Part shown: piece by piece, positions 16,151 to 27,680 of the stretch
Layout: every line of letters begins with the position of its first letter
Position numbering within the stretch: the stretch's first letter is position 1
Source: Pauljensenia sp018375675
GTDB lineage: Bacteria > Actinomycetota > Actinomycetes > Actinomycetales > Actinomycetaceae
DNA length: 64,000 nucleotides
NCBI GenBank assembly: GCA_041432705.1
Contig: JAPWAE010000005.1
Location: 62,001 to 126,000, forward strand
Reading direction: 5' to 3'
Translations under genes and position numbers: made by a program
The notes under the pieces: generated by a model
Told to the model about the DNA's origin: nothing
Database searches by the model: none
Seen by the model: the letters and a program-made list of their open reading frames with translations, nothing else

Positions 16151-16803
16151 GGTGCCCCCACGGGGACTGCTGCCAGCTCGTCGGTCGAAGACTGCGCTGC
16201 GAGGAGGACCGGCATGGATTGGGCATTCGCGAGGATCTCGATCCGCTGGCCACGCCGAGACTGGGACGAGGCCTCGATCTGACGCACGAAGGTGAAGGTC
16301 CCCTCGATCTCGCGAGCCTGATTGCCAGCCTGTCCCTGGCTGCGCGCGGGGATCGTCCACAGCCGGATCCGTGTTCCATCAGCGACGCCGTCGGGCAACC
16401 CCGCGCTGACGGTTACGGCCACGCGCAGCATATCCCCTTGAGACGGCGCGCTCTCCCCCTGCGACAGGTCCGTGCGCATGACGATCTGGCCCGGGGTGAT
16501 CTGGCGTGTCGCGATGGAGCCCATGGGGGCCTCGGAGGTGGGCGCGTAGACAGTAGTGTCGACGCTCAGGACAACCTCACGGACGTTGTCGGCGGTGAGG
16601 GCATCGCCCGGGGCGATGGTTGTCGTCGCGGTATAGACGCGGCTTCCTCCCCGTAGGAGGCCGCCAAGGACACTGAATGCGAGCACGGACGCGATGATGA
16701 GGACCAGGCCGATAATGAATCGACGGTCCATCTTGCCGGGGGCGCGCGCCGGGATCGACACTGAAGCTGAGACGCGTTTCACTCTTCTATGATGCACGCT
16801 CAA
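16147..16803 (-). CDS. SAF-domain membrane-anchored protein (CpaB/RcpC-like)
   Basis: The 218-residue protein has a basic N-terminus, one transmembrane helix (about 28-50) and an extracytoplasmic SAF domain (about 55-115) in which APGDALTADNVREV and ITPGQIVMRTDL are the recognisable strands. SAF proteins of this kind pair with CpaE-like ATPases. Here the downstream ATPase gene overlaps by four bases. Start ATG 16803; 16779 is a possible alternative. Confidence 0.75.
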   Translation of the reverse strand: MSVHHRRVKRVSASVSIPARAPGKMDRRFIIGLVLIIASVLAFSVLGGLLRGGSRVYTATTTIAPGDALTADNVREVVLSVDTTVYAPTSEAPMGSIATRQITPGQIVMRTDLSQGESAPSQGDMLRVAVTVSAGLPDGVADGTRIRLWTIPARSQGQAGNQAREIEGTFTFVRQIEASSQSRRGQRIEILANAQSMPVLLAAQSSTDELAAVPVGAP

Positions 16804-16842
16804 CCGAAAAAGCGGTAGGTTGCCGACTATTCATCAGAACCA

Positions 16843-16857
16843 ACCGATCCGATCGGT
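16843..16857. promoter_or_regulatory. Palindrome in the divergent intergenic region
   Basis: ACCGAT-CCG-ATCGGT is a perfect 6+6 inverted repeat, 40 bases upstream of the SAF gene and 71 bases upstream of the HTH gene. It is a candidate operator for one or both. Confidence 0.4.
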
Positions 16858-16920
16858 GAAATGACGCGTAAAAATTTGCCGACTCAAACCAATCAAACGA
16901 AGCAACCCCAACTGATAGCA

Positions 16921-16936
16921 TGTTGCCATGGCAACA
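16921..16936. promoter_or_regulatory. 16-bp perfect palindrome spanning the HTH-gene start codon
   Basis: TGTTGCCATGGCAACA is a perfect palindrome whose centre lies inside the ATG at 16928. A -10-like TAGCAT (16916-16921) sits immediately before it, placing the expected transcription start at or next to the A of ATG. A protein bound here would cover the transcription start. Confidence 0.55.
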
Positions 16937-17140
16937 CGATTCCTCACTCTCGCTGACGTCGCCGAGACCCTGAATCTCACGATGTCAGCCACCCGCGCCC
17001 TCGTTTCCTCCGGCGAGCTGCCCGCCATCCAGGTGGGAGGTAAGCACGTCTGGCGAATCGAAGAGTCCGTCCTGGAGCAGTTCATCCAGGATCAATACGC
17101 CGCGACGCGCGAGCGTCAGAAGGCGGAAAACGCTCATTAG
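16928..17140 (+). CDS. Small excisionase/BldC-like helix-turn-helix protein
   Basis: The 70-residue protein has a MerR-type winged helix: a TLADVAETLNLTMSATRALVSSGELPAIQVGG helix-turn-helix and wing split around residues 7-38, then the WRIEESVLEQFI recognition-end helix. It resembles BldC and phage excisionases, but it sits with chromosomal genes, so a developmental or cell-envelope regulator is more likely than an excisionase. There is no ribosome-binding site; the promoter position suggests a leaderless mRNA. The 16-bp palindrome over its start suggests autoregulation. Its stop overlaps the end of the convergent gene by four bases. Confidence 0.82.
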   Translation: MATRFLTLADVAETLNLTMSATRALVSSGELPAIQVGGKHVWRIEESVLEQFIQDQYAATRERQKAENAH

Positions 17141-17700
17141 TCGGCGGACCATCGCTGGCCGAGCACGCGGAGTCGACGAAGCCCCGCAAGTGCCAGCGTC
17201 ACGGTCAAGCCACCTGTTTCATCCCGGCCGTCATAGGTGAAGGCCTCTCCATCCAGGGCGACATCGACGTGGTCCGCGTAGACCGCGTCGATGATCCCCC
17301 GGTGGTCACCCCCGTCGGATTCGATGACGACTCCGACGCCGCGTGCACCTAGTTCGCGCAGGACATGGCCCACACCGACGCCTCCTCGCACGGAGGACTC
17401 GCGCGCAACACTGCGCCCGAGGGGCCAGGCCGCGACGATTGCAGAGAGCATGATCAGGCTGTCGTCGCGGCTTCCGCGCAGGAGCACCCACGAGCGGGTC
17501 GAATCGAGCACCGAGCCGGTGACCGTCGAACCCCCTCGCAGCGACAGGGTGATGTCCCCATCAGCTCCGGCCAGGCGGGCAGACAGGGTCACCGAGGCAC
17601 GCTCGGCATCGGTGAGTTCATCGATGAGCCCATCGAGATCGCGACCGCGCTCATCATCGAATTGTGCTTCTAGTTCGGCAATGAACGCTGAGATATCCAT
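17137..17700 (-). CDS. Conserved hypothetical protein
   Basis: The 187-residue protein has an acidic N-terminus (EAQFDDERGRDLDGL) followed by beta-rich segments such as GSTVTGSVLDSTRSWVLLRG and a C-terminal part with several short strands, resembling a small-barrel fold. No family name can be assigned. It is probably cytoplasmic, without signal or membrane helices. ATG 17700 (MDISAF) is chosen over 17718 because similarity-like composition begins there. It is divergent from the LysM gene. Confidence 0.65.
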   Translation of the reverse strand: MDISAFIAELEAQFDDERGRDLDGLIDELTDAERASVTLSARLAGADGDITLSLRGGSTVTGSVLDSTRSWVLLRGSRDDSLIMLSAIVAAWPLGRSVARESSVRGGVGVGHVLRELGARGVGVVIESDGGDHRGIIDAVYADHVDVALDGEAFTYDGRDETGGLTVTLALAGLRRLRVLGQRWSAD

Positions 17701-17762
17701 GCCCCTACGATGCCACATTTATGCGCCGCATATCACATTTAGGTAACGTACACTAAAACCTA

Positions 17763-17791
17763 TTGACACTATCTGCTACGAAGTGGATAGT
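17763..17791 (+). promoter_or_regulatory. Sigma-70-like promoter for the LysM gene
   Basis: TTGACA (17763-17768) is followed after 17 bases by GATAGT (17786-17791). ACTATC and GATAGT at the two ends of the spacer form an inverted repeat that could also be an operator. The likely transcription start is near 17798, about 32 bases before the ATG at 17830. Confidence 0.6.
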
Positions 17792-17829
17792 TAATGCATC
17801 GAATCCGTCCACTCAATGAAGAGTTCACC

Positions 17830-18552
17830 ATGACTGATGATTCACTGGCCGTAGCCGGCCAATCACACCTCACCGACGCGTTTCTCTGGCTCGTCGGCGC
17901 CCCGCTTTGCCTCCTCGACGCACTCTATCTCTCCCACCTCGCTCCGCCCCTGAGCGCGGAGCGTCCCGAGACGCTCGTCGTCTGGGTTCTCGGCATTGCT
18001 GCCCTCGCGCTCCTGGCGTGGAGCCTCCTGTGCTCAGCGTGCGCTCACCTCGCGCTCCTGCGCGTTGCTCCGCCCGCGGCGCGCGCAGCCGCACGTTTCT
18101 TCGTGTCCCGTTGCGGCACTCGTCTCTCGCGGTCGCTTCTGGCACGTGCCGGAGCCAGCGCATTGATCGGCTCCGCACTCGTCACCGGTGCGCCCGCCGC
18201 CGCTTCCCTGGCGGCACCGCAGGATCAGGCTTCCCCCTCCATCTCACTGACATGGGCAGATAGCCCCGGAGCCCCTTCCCCCGACCCGGAGGCAACACAG
18301 ACGGATCCGGCCGCGCTCCCCGCACCCACGCAGGATTCACCGGCCACGGATGGATCCGCACACCCGGCCTCGATCACAGTCGTGCCGGGCGATTCGCTCT
18401 GGTCGATCGCCGCCTCTCTGCGCCCCAATGCGGACGACACGCACATCGACGCCACGTGGCGGGCAATCCACGCGGCCAACTCCGAGTCGGTCCACGACCC
18501 CGCTCTCATCTACCCAGGACAGACACTCACCATCCCCCAGGAGCTGCCATGA
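17830..18552 (+). CDS. Membrane protein with a C-terminal LysM domain
   Basis: The 240-residue protein has two or three hydrophobic segments in the first 130 residues (about 17-36, 48-72 and 110-127), a Pro/Ala/Asp-rich spacer and a C-terminal LysM domain. The LysM domain starts VVPGDSLWSIA and ends IYPGQTLTIP. It probably binds peptidoglycan from the membrane. ATG 17830 is preferred; 17794 adds 12 residues. The stop overlaps the next start (ATGA). The pairing with an Rv3235-family gene next to secA is typical of this lineage. Confidence 0.82.
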   Translation: MTDDSLAVAGQSHLTDAFLWLVGAPLCLLDALYLSHLAPPLSAERPETLVVWVLGIAALALLAWSLLCSACAHLALLRVAPPAARAAARFFVSRCGTRLSRSLLARAGASALIGSALVTGAPAAASLAAPQDQASPSISLTWADSPGAPSPDPEATQTDPAALPAPTQDSPATDGSAHPASITVVPGDSLWSIAASLRPNADDTHIDATWRAIHAANSESVHDPALIYPGQTLTIPQELP

Positions 18553-19040
18553 GTACCCAAATCACGCCCCGGCCTCGTACCTCCGAGGCCCCCAGGCGAC
18601 GGACCAGCACGCGGCCCACCCCCACCCGTCCGATCCAGCCCGCCCCGTTCCGGTGGAGTCAGGATCCTGAGCTGGTCTACAGGGCGGCAACATCGCCGAC
18701 ACCAACCCACTACGTCACCCTCCCGCAGGAGAATCTTCCGGATCCCGGACCGTGGGCGGCAAACCTCGCACGCGCGATCGTCGAGGTCGTCACGGGTGTT
18801 CGCCAGGCACCCCAGCTACGCCGTTGGATGCTGCCCGACCTCTACGGAGCCCTCGCGTGCGTCCACATGTCGCCGTGCGCGCGGGGAACGAGGCCCGTCC
18901 ACGTGCGCACATGCCCCCTCGACGAGCGCACGACAGAGGCCGCCGTCATCGTCTCCACCGCGTCTCGCACCTACGCTCTTGCTCTGCGCCTCGAGGAGTA
19001 CCACGGACGCTGGATCACAACGGCCCTCGAACTCGCCTGA
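18549..19040 (+). CDS. Rv3235 family protein
   Basis: The 163-residue protein has a basic, Pro/Thr-rich N-terminus of about 60 residues and a C-terminal alpha/beta domain (about 80-163) around NLARAIVEVVTGVRQAPQL and RWMLPDLY. It matches the actinobacterial Rv3235 family found next to secA. Function unknown. It is coupled to the LysM gene by a four-base overlap and is convergent with secA across a strong hairpin. Confidence 0.75.
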   Translation: MSTQITPRPRTSEAPRRRTSTRPTPTRPIQPAPFRWSQDPELVYRAATSPTPTHYVTLPQENLPDPGPWAANLARAIVEVVTGVRQAPQLRRWMLPDLYGALACVHMSPCARGTRPVHVRTCPLDERTTEAAVIVSTASRTYALALRLEEYHGRWITTALELA

Positions 19041-19072
19041 CGGACCAGCCGCGAGTCGCGACAGATACGCAA

Positions 19073-19110
19073 ACGGGTGAGGGGGCTCCCGCAGGAACCC
19101 CCTCACCCGT
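19073..19110. terminator. Bidirectional hairpin between Rv3235-family gene and secA
   Basis: A perfect 13-bp stem (19073-19085 with 19098-19110) and a 12-base loop separate the two convergent stop codons, serving both directions. Confidence 0.8.
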
Positions 19111-19122
19111 GACGTGTACCGA

Positions 19123-21972
<2,850 letters not shown>

Positions 21973-22138
21973 GAATAGCTCCTGACGTTAATCGCCCGCC
22001 CCCTTGTAGAGCGGACAGTCAAATCCACCCATTAGTTTACGAACTAACTGCCCAAAGTGGAAACGCCCGCGCGAACTATGGACGCATTTAACGCTCACAG
22101 CGCACACGGAGGCGCATCAAGCGCTCCGGACACACGGG

Positions 22139-22167
22139 GGCGCCCCGGGCATGGTGCCCGGGGCGCC
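22139..22167 (-). terminator. Strong hairpin downstream of hpf
   Basis: A perfect 13-bp GC-rich stem (22139-22151 with 22155-22167) has a 3-base loop, 15 bases after the hpf stop. It separates hpf from secA, so secA should have its own promoter in 21973-22138. Confidence 0.8.
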
Positions 22168-22182
22168 GCGGTCCTTCAACCG

Positions 22183-22827
22183 TCAGATTGTCGTGTTCAA
22201 GCGAAGAACGCCGTACGTCCACCCGTGGCGGTGGTAGACGACGCACGGCTGGTTCGTGTCCTTATCGACGAAGAGGAAGAAGGGGTGGCCAACCATCATC
22301 ATCTGATCCAGAGCCTCGTCCACGCTCATCGGCGGGGCCTCGTGCACCTTCTGACGGACAATGATCGGGGTATCACCCCACTGCTCCTCGCGAGCCTCTC
22401 CGACCTTCAGATCCTCAGCGCTGCGCAGCGGCTTGGGAGCCTCGGGTTCGGGCGCGACCGTCTCTTCGACGACGGGAGCTTCGAGGATTTCGGCTTCGGC
22501 CAGGTCGCGCGGGTACCGACGGCGGTGGTCCTTCACGCGATCACGCAGGCGGCGCAGGCGCTCGTAGAGCTTGCCGGCGGCGATGTCGACGGCCGCGTAG
22601 CGATCAGCGGACTGAGCCTCAGCGCGGATGATCGGGCCCTTACCGTAAACGGTCAGCTCGATGCGCTCGGCGGTGTCAGCCTGGCGGGGGTTACGTTCGT
22701 GAGTCAGCTCCACATCGACGCGCTGAGCGCGGGGGTAGAACTGAGTGATCTTCGAAACCTTCTCCTCCACGTATTCCCGGAAATTCGGGTGAATCTCGGC
22801 ATTACGTGCGACGACGGTGATGTCCAT
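22183..22827 (-). CDS. hpf: Long-form ribosome hibernation promoting factor
   Basis: The 214-residue protein has the S30AE domain (about 1-100: MDITVVARNAEIHPNFREYVEEKV start), a variable acidic linker (about 105-155), and the C-terminal dimerisation domain (about 160-214, ending GWTYGVLRL). In the family, long HPF pairs 70S ribosomes into 100S dimers in stationary phase. ATG 22827 is preceded by GGAGGAAAC; the upstream extension is non-homologous. It is in the conserved comF-hpf-secA order. Confidence 0.94.
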   Translation of the reverse strand: MDITVVARNAEIHPNFREYVEEKVSKITQFYPRAQRVDVELTHERNPRQADTAERIELTVYGKGPIIRAEAQSADRYAAVDIAAGKLYERLRRLRDRVKDHRRRYPRDLAEAEILEAPVVEETVAPEPEAPKPLRSAEDLKVGEAREEQWGDTPIIVRQKVHEAPPMSVDEALDQMMMVGHPFFLFVDKDTNQPCVVYHRHGWTYGVLRLNTTI

Positions 22828-23001
22828 GTGTTTCCTCCATGGTGTGCGGCGGGCATCGTTGCCCGCAGGTGGGGATTGTTCGGTGCTCACTGCCCGAACC
22901 GTGGTCTGAGCTATCACCTCCCGCACTGACGTGAGGAGCGTCCCTGCTGCTCACGCTATCGAAAGTCTGTACGCACATCATACCCCAGCCGGTGACCTGC
23001 G

Positions 23002-23718
23002 TCATGAGATAAGCCCGGGTCGACACAGAGTCACAACCGCATCAAGCCCACCCAACACACGCTCCATTTCCCGAACCGTCGCGCCCGTCGTCACCACGTC
23101 ATCCACCGCGACAACACGCACGCCAGGCCCCGGGACCGCGAGCGCACGCATCGACCCCATGCGCCCCACCGTGCGCTGCGCACCGGCCTTACCCGACTGG
23201 GAGGTCGCGCCCACACGCAGCCGCGCCGCGTCCACCACGCGCACGCGCACACCCGGCCGCGCGCCTGCCGCCAACGCCCGGGCAACAGCGCGCGCCAGCG
23301 GCAGCGCCACCTGCCTGCCCCGCAGGCGCCTCTTCCACGACGAGGGCGCGGGCACCACCCACACGTCCACCGCGCTCCCGGTCGACGGCGCCCTCCCATC
23401 CAGGGAACCCACAGCGGCGGCGGGCGACCCAGCCACGCCCAGCACGGACGCCAGGGAGGCGCCGAGGCAGGCCCCGGCCTCGTCGAGAAAATCGGTGACG
23501 TCCGTACGCGCGGAGTGCTTGGCGGCGAGGACGATGCGGCGCAGCGGCCCGTCGTAGTCCCCCATGGCCACCAGGGGAAGGGGGCCTCGCACGCCCTCAA
23601 GGGAGGCCACGTGCGCGGGGCCGCCAGCCAGGGAGCGGCACGACGGACACAGGACCTCGTCCCAGGCGCGGCACCCGGCGCATTGGACGGGAAGGAGCGC
23701 GCCGACGAACCCCCGCAT
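23002..23718 (-). CDS. ComF-family phosphoribosyltransferase-like protein
   Basis: The 238-residue protein has an N-terminal zinc ribbon (CAGC and CPSC near residues 13-28) and the PRPP-binding motif VVAVDDVVTTGATV near the C-terminus, as in ComF/GntX proteins linked to DNA uptake. Start ATG 23718 gives a normal length; the open frame runs much further upstream through lpqB DNA. It follows lpqB by 35 bases, the common mtrAB-lpqB-comF order. Confidence 0.85.
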   Translation of the reverse strand: MRGFVGALLPVQCAGCRAWDEVLCPSCRSLAGGPAHVASLEGVRGPLPLVAMGDYDGPLRRIVLAAKHSARTDVTDFLDEAGACLGASLASVLGVAGSPAAAVGSLDGRAPSTGSAVDVWVVPAPSSWKRRLRGRQVALPLARAVARALAAGARPGVRVRVVDAARLRVGATSQSGKAGAQRTVGRMGSMRALAVPGPGVRVVAVDDVVTTGATVREMERVLGGLDAVVTLCRPGLIS

Positions 23719-23753
23719 CAGGCCCCGGACTCCGCTCCCACCCACCACGGTTC

Positions 23754-25400
23754 TTACCCCGCGTATCGGGCGGAAGTGAGGGACTCGGGGGCGTTTTGCC
23801 ACAGCGCGCCCGAGCGGATAAGTACCTGCGCCTTGCCGGCGGCATCGGTGCCCGAGATGACGACCGCGGAGGAGGAGCCACCGGCACTCATGGATGTCAC
23901 GCGGATCGGGAGGGACACGTTGGAGGGCAAACCTCCCAGGGGCAGCGAGACCAGCTGATCGTCCTCGCCGGTCGCGCGCACAACGAGCATGATGCCCGTC
24001 GACGTCGTCCACGATGCGTCGACAACCGAGCCGTGTTCGAGCGGGATCTGTTCGAGGGCACGGATCGCCAGCGGACGCCCGGAGGCTCCACGTTCGACGA
24101 CCCCCACCCACGCGCTCGCGTCGGATCCGCGCAGGACGAGCGCGCGCGTACCATCGGGGGAAATGCGCACCGCGTGAATCTCGCCGGCACTCTCGGACTC
24201 TACGCTGACGCTGAACGCGCCATCGACTCCCCCGCCGACGCTCACCGACGAGGCCGTGGCAGGCCCCCACACCCATCCGAACCGGTCCACCGACGGGCCG
24301 AGAGGCGCCTGTCCGGGCAGGAATGCAACCGACGTTCCGCCGCGCTGCGCGTACACCCCATCGGTGCCGCTCCAGGCGACCAGGGAGGCCTCCACGGGCG
24401 AGACTGTCGGGTTGGAGGCGTCAGTGGTGCCGCTCAGGTTCGTCACCCCCGACGACGACACGATCCCCACCCCGTCGGGGCCCGCCCCGACGAGTGTGTC
24501 GAGAGAGTATGTCGGGGGCGCCGGGATCCCCTGCACATCCAGCACGTCACCGGACAGAGAGATGCTCACCTGCGACACGTCCGCTACCTGGGTAAGGGTG
24601 CGGGTGAGCTCCCACGCGAGGTTCGCACGCGCTCCCTCTGTCGCGGGCGTCACCGCGTTCAGTTCCACGCGCGCCACCCCGTCGACGACGTCGAGTCCCT
24701 GGGAGGGAACGGTCGTGCCCGCCGGGATTGCGTTCGCAGTGACCGGCTCGAGAGATTGACGCGGCCCTTCGACGAGGCCCGCGAGCAGATGGGAGGCCAG
24801 GCGTCGCGACGGGTACCAGCGAGGATCGGCAACGAGGTCCCCGCCCTCTGTCGTCGGGAAGTAGAGATTAGCGAGGGAGAACGAGGCCGTGAAGGACGCC
24901 CGACTCATGAGGACCATGTTTTCGGGGCTGTTGATGCGCCACTGTCCGTCTTCACGCACGAGGCTGAAGGTGCGCGTCACGGTCGAGGCGGCGACGCGGG
25001 TCAGCACGCCCGACGCGTCGATGCTGGCCACGCCGAGCACGGAGACCGTCACGTCCACCTCGGAAGCGTTCTCGGATCCGGCGGTGACGGCGGGGGCCGC
25101 GTCCGTGTCATAGACCAGGATTTCCGTCTCCGGCTGCCATGAACGCGCCGATGCTGCGCTCAGGAACAGGCGCGCGGTCGCGTAGTCATCCTGGGGGCCG
25201 GCCGCGCATGCCAGCAGGAAGTCGCTCACCAGGGTCGCGGCGTCCGCCCCGTCGGAGGGGCCCTCGGCGGAAAACTGGATGCCGCTGCCGTCCCGAGCTG
25301 ACACGTCGAAGGGCGCGGGTGCTGAGGAGGTGGGCAGGGAGGTACATCCCGCGAGGGCCAGGCATGCGGCGACGGCGAGCGGCATCAGGCGACGTCTCAT
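23754..25400 (-). CDS. lpqB: Lipoprotein LpqB, MtrAB accessory protein
   Basis: The 548-residue lipoprotein has a lipobox LALAGC (Cys19), a GerMN-type region (about 50-280, including VEGPRQSLEP), and a C-terminal beta-propeller-like region (about 300-548). It is known to interact with MtrB and modulate MtrAB signalling. ATG 25400 overlaps the mtrB stop (ATGA). It contains an exact copy of the dispersed 13-mer at 24247. Confidence 0.9.
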   Translation of the reverse strand: MRRRLMPLAVAACLALAGCTSLPTSSAPAPFDVSARDGSGIQFSAEGPSDGADAATLVSDFLLACAAGPQDDYATARLFLSAASARSWQPETEILVYDTDAAPAVTAGSENASEVDVTVSVLGVASIDASGVLTRVAASTVTRTFSLVREDGQWRINSPENMVLMSRASFTASFSLANLYFPTTEGGDLVADPRWYPSRRLASHLLAGLVEGPRQSLEPVTANAIPAGTTVPSQGLDVVDGVARVELNAVTPATEGARANLAWELTRTLTQVADVSQVSISLSGDVLDVQGIPAPPTYSLDTLVGAGPDGVGIVSSSGVTNLSGTTDASNPTVSPVEASLVAWSGTDGVYAQRGGTSVAFLPGQAPLGPSVDRFGWVWGPATASSVSVGGGVDGAFSVSVESESAGEIHAVRISPDGTRALVLRGSDASAWVGVVERGASGRPLAIRALEQIPLEHGSVVDASWTTSTGIMLVVRATGEDDQLVSLPLGGLPSNVSLPIRVTSMSAGGSSSAVVISGTDAAGKAQVLIRSGALWQNAPESLTSARYAG

Positions 25401-27016
25401 TCGTCCTCCCACAGGGCCAGGGGGCGGCTGACGATCTCTTCGCCGGCACGCTTGGGCAGGGTCATCAGGAAGGACGCGCCGCGCCCGGGTTCTCCGTACG
25501 CCTGCAGGCGTCCTCCGTGGATAGCGACGTCCTCGGTTGCAATCGCGAGGCCGAGGCCGGTACCGCCAGTCGTGCGGGCACGGGCGGTGTCGGCGCGGTA
25601 GAAGCGGTCAAAGACGTGGTCCGCGACCTCCTGAGTCATGCCCACCCCGCGGTCGCGTACGCGGCATGCGACGTCGGTCTCGGTCGCGGCAAGCGTGATC
25701 GTCACGGGCGTGCCATCGGCATGCTCGATCGCGTTGACAACGAGGTTACGGATGACGCGCTCGATACGGCGTTCATCAATCTCGGCCGCGACTCTGCCCT
25801 GCGCCACAGTCTCGACGCGCACGTTCTGTCGCTGCGCGAGTTCCGCGCAGCCTTCGACGACACGAGTGACGATGGGACGCAGGTCGCGGTCCTCGGCGTC
25901 CAGCAGGGCGCTGGCAGCGTCGTAGCGGGAGATCTCCAGCAGGTCCGCGAGCATCTGCTCCATGCGTTCGGTCTGGTCGTGCAGAAGCTCGGCGGATCGG
26001 CGCGCGTGGGCAGGCAGTTCGTCGCGGTTGTCCCACACGATGTCCTCCGCCATGCGGATCGTCGTCAGCGGGGTGCGCAGCTCATGGGAGACGTCGGAGA
26101 CGAAGCGCTGCTGGAGCTTAGCGAGCTCGTCGTAGCGCGAGATCGTGTCCTGGAGCGAGGAAGTCATCGCATTGAAGGCGTGCCCAAGGTCGGCCATCTC
26201 GTCGTCCCCATGCACGTCCACGCGCACGTCGAGGTTTCCCTTCGACGCCTTCGTCGCAGCTTGGGCGGTGACGCGCACGGGCAGCAGGAGGCGATGCAGC
26301 AGCGCGAACACGCCGATCGGCAGGGCCACGATGATGGGAAGCGCGGAAAAGACGAGGACCCGCAGGACCACGTCGACCTGCGCCTGATCGGCCGACAGCG
26401 AGTAGAGAATGTAGAGCTCGTGCGTACCCGCGCGGGGCAGCTGCACCTGAGTACCGACGAGAATTCCGGGGACCACCTTGTCGGAGTCGCTCGAGCGGAT
26501 ACCAACCGACTGCCACTGCGCGCCCCCACCCGAGACCGCGGTGCGCATCTGCGGGGTGATCAGCGCGCGCATCTGCTCATCCTCGATCTGGTTGATGCGC
26601 AGCGACGCCATGGCTCCCTCCGAGCGCAGCAGCGCCACATTCGTCGCACCCGCGCCGGCCGCCGAGGCCTTGAGGGAGGCAAGCGCGCCGCGCGCGGACT
26701 CCTGAACCTGCGCGGGAGACGAGGCCGTGGACGAGGAGAACACGGATTGCGCGGATGAAAAGCGCAGGGACGCGTCAGCCAGGATTGCATCCTTGCGCGT
26801 CTCGAACATGGAGGTGCGCAGCTGGGAGGCGATGATCACCCCAAAAACGAGGAGGATAACGAGCGCGGCGACCGTGATCGCCAGGGCGATACGGGCGGAC
26901 AGGGAATGCCGGATGCGCCTGGCGAGGTGCGAAGAGGCGAGAAGGGACCACGGCCTCGACGATGCGACGGCACGCAGCAGATCCTTGAGCGTGTCCCTAC
27001 GCCCCTGCGCCGGCAC
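25397..27016 (-). CDS. mtrB: Sensor histidine kinase MtrB
   Basis: This is a 539-residue membrane kinase. TM1 lies about 42-63, an extracytoplasmic sensor about 65-215, and TM2 about 217-240, followed by HAMP. The DHp domain has SHELRTP (His311), and the ATPase domain has NLVVNAIEHA and GTGLGLAI. It phosphorylates MtrA to control cell-wall remodelling and division. The start is taken as GTG 27016, which overlaps the end of mtrA by 20 bases; an in-frame codon at 27025 is an alternative. Confidence 0.93.
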   Translation of the reverse strand: MPAQGRRDTLKDLLRAVASSRPWSLLASSHLARRIRHSLSARIALAITVAALVILLVFGVIIASQLRTSMFETRKDAILADASLRFSSAQSVFSSSTASSPAQVQESARGALASLKASAAGAGATNVALLRSEGAMASLRINQIEDEQMRALITPQMRTAVSGGGAQWQSVGIRSSDSDKVVPGILVGTQVQLPRAGTHELYILYSLSADQAQVDVVLRVLVFSALPIIVALPIGVFALLHRLLLPVRVTAQAATKASKGNLDVRVDVHGDDEMADLGHAFNAMTSSLQDTISRYDELAKLQQRFVSDVSHELRTPLTTIRMAEDIVWDNRDELPAHARRSAELLHDQTERMEQMLADLLEISRYDAASALLDAEDRDLRPIVTRVVEGCAELAQRQNVRVETVAQGRVAAEIDERRIERVIRNLVVNAIEHADGTPVTITLAATETDVACRVRDRGVGMTQEVADHVFDRFYRADTARARTTGGTGLGLAIATEDVAIHGGRLQAYGEPGRGASFLMTLPKRAGEEIVSRPLALWEDE

Positions 27017-27680
27017 GGTACCCAACCCCGCGGACTGTCACGACCAGCTCGGGACGCTCCGGGTCACGTTCGATCTTGGAGCGCAGGCGCTGCACGTGGA
27101 CGTTGACGAGCCTGGTGTCGGCGGCGTGACGGTAGCCCCACACCTGCTCGAGGAGTTCCTCGCGTGAGAACACCTTCCAGGGCGAGCGCGCCAGGGTCAC
27201 CAGCAGATCGAATTCCAGAGGAGTCAGCGCGATGACGCGTCCCTCACGCTTGACGATATGGCCGGCAACGTCGATTGCCAGGTCCTGGAGCGTCAGGCCT
27301 TCATCGACCTGCGAGTCCTCGCGGCCACGCAGGCGCGCCCGCACGCGAGCGACGAGCTCCTTGGGCTTGAAGGGCTTGGGAACATAATCGTCGGCGCCGG
27401 CCTCGAGACCCGTCACGACATCAGAGGTGTCGGAACGGGCGGTCAACATAACGATCGGAGCATCCGAGACCCGACGGATCGCGCGGCACACGTCAAAGCC
27501 GTCCATGCCGGGCAGCATGACGTCCAGGAGGACCAGGTCCGGATTGTGTTCTTGAAATTGAGCCAACGCAGCGGATCCGTCGGCACAGAAGACGACGTCA
27601 TAGCCCTCGTTCTGGAGGACAATGCCGATCATCTCAGCCAGGGCGACGTCGTCGTCGACGACGAGGATGCGCGAACTCAT
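26997..27680 (-). CDS. mtrA: Response regulator MtrA (OmpR family)
   Basis: The 227-residue regulator has the acidic pocket VVDDD, phosphoacceptor Asp53 in LLDVMLPGMDG, Lys near PKPFKPKEL, and an OmpR-type winged helix with VNVHVQRLRSKIE. It is essential in many actinobacteria. The stop lies 20 bases inside mtrB. Three direct half-sites of (A/G)TCACGA lie just upstream of its start and may be an autoregulatory MtrA site. Confidence 0.95.
   Translation of the reverse strand: MSSRILVVDDDVALAEMIGIVLQNEGYDVVFCADGSAALAQFQEHNPDLVLLDVMLPGMDGFDVCRAIRRVSDAPIVMLTARSDTSDVVTGLEAGADDYVPKPFKPKELVARVRARLRGREDSQVDEGLTLQDLAIDVAGHIVKREGRVIALTPLEFDLLVTLARSPWKVFSREELLEQVWGYRHAADTRLVNVHVQRLRSKIERDPERPELVVTVRGVGYRAGAGA

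Noticed and set aside
16928..17140. Excisionase gene of a prophage or integrated element
   Set aside because: The HTH resembles excisionases, but there is no integrase, attachment site or phage gene nearby and the neighbours are conserved chromosomal genes.
23719..24276. Longer comF start through the lpqB region (frame open to 24276)
   Set aside because: The extension lies within lpqB coding DNA and is Arg-rich without ComF similarity; ATG 23718 precedes the zinc-ribbon start.
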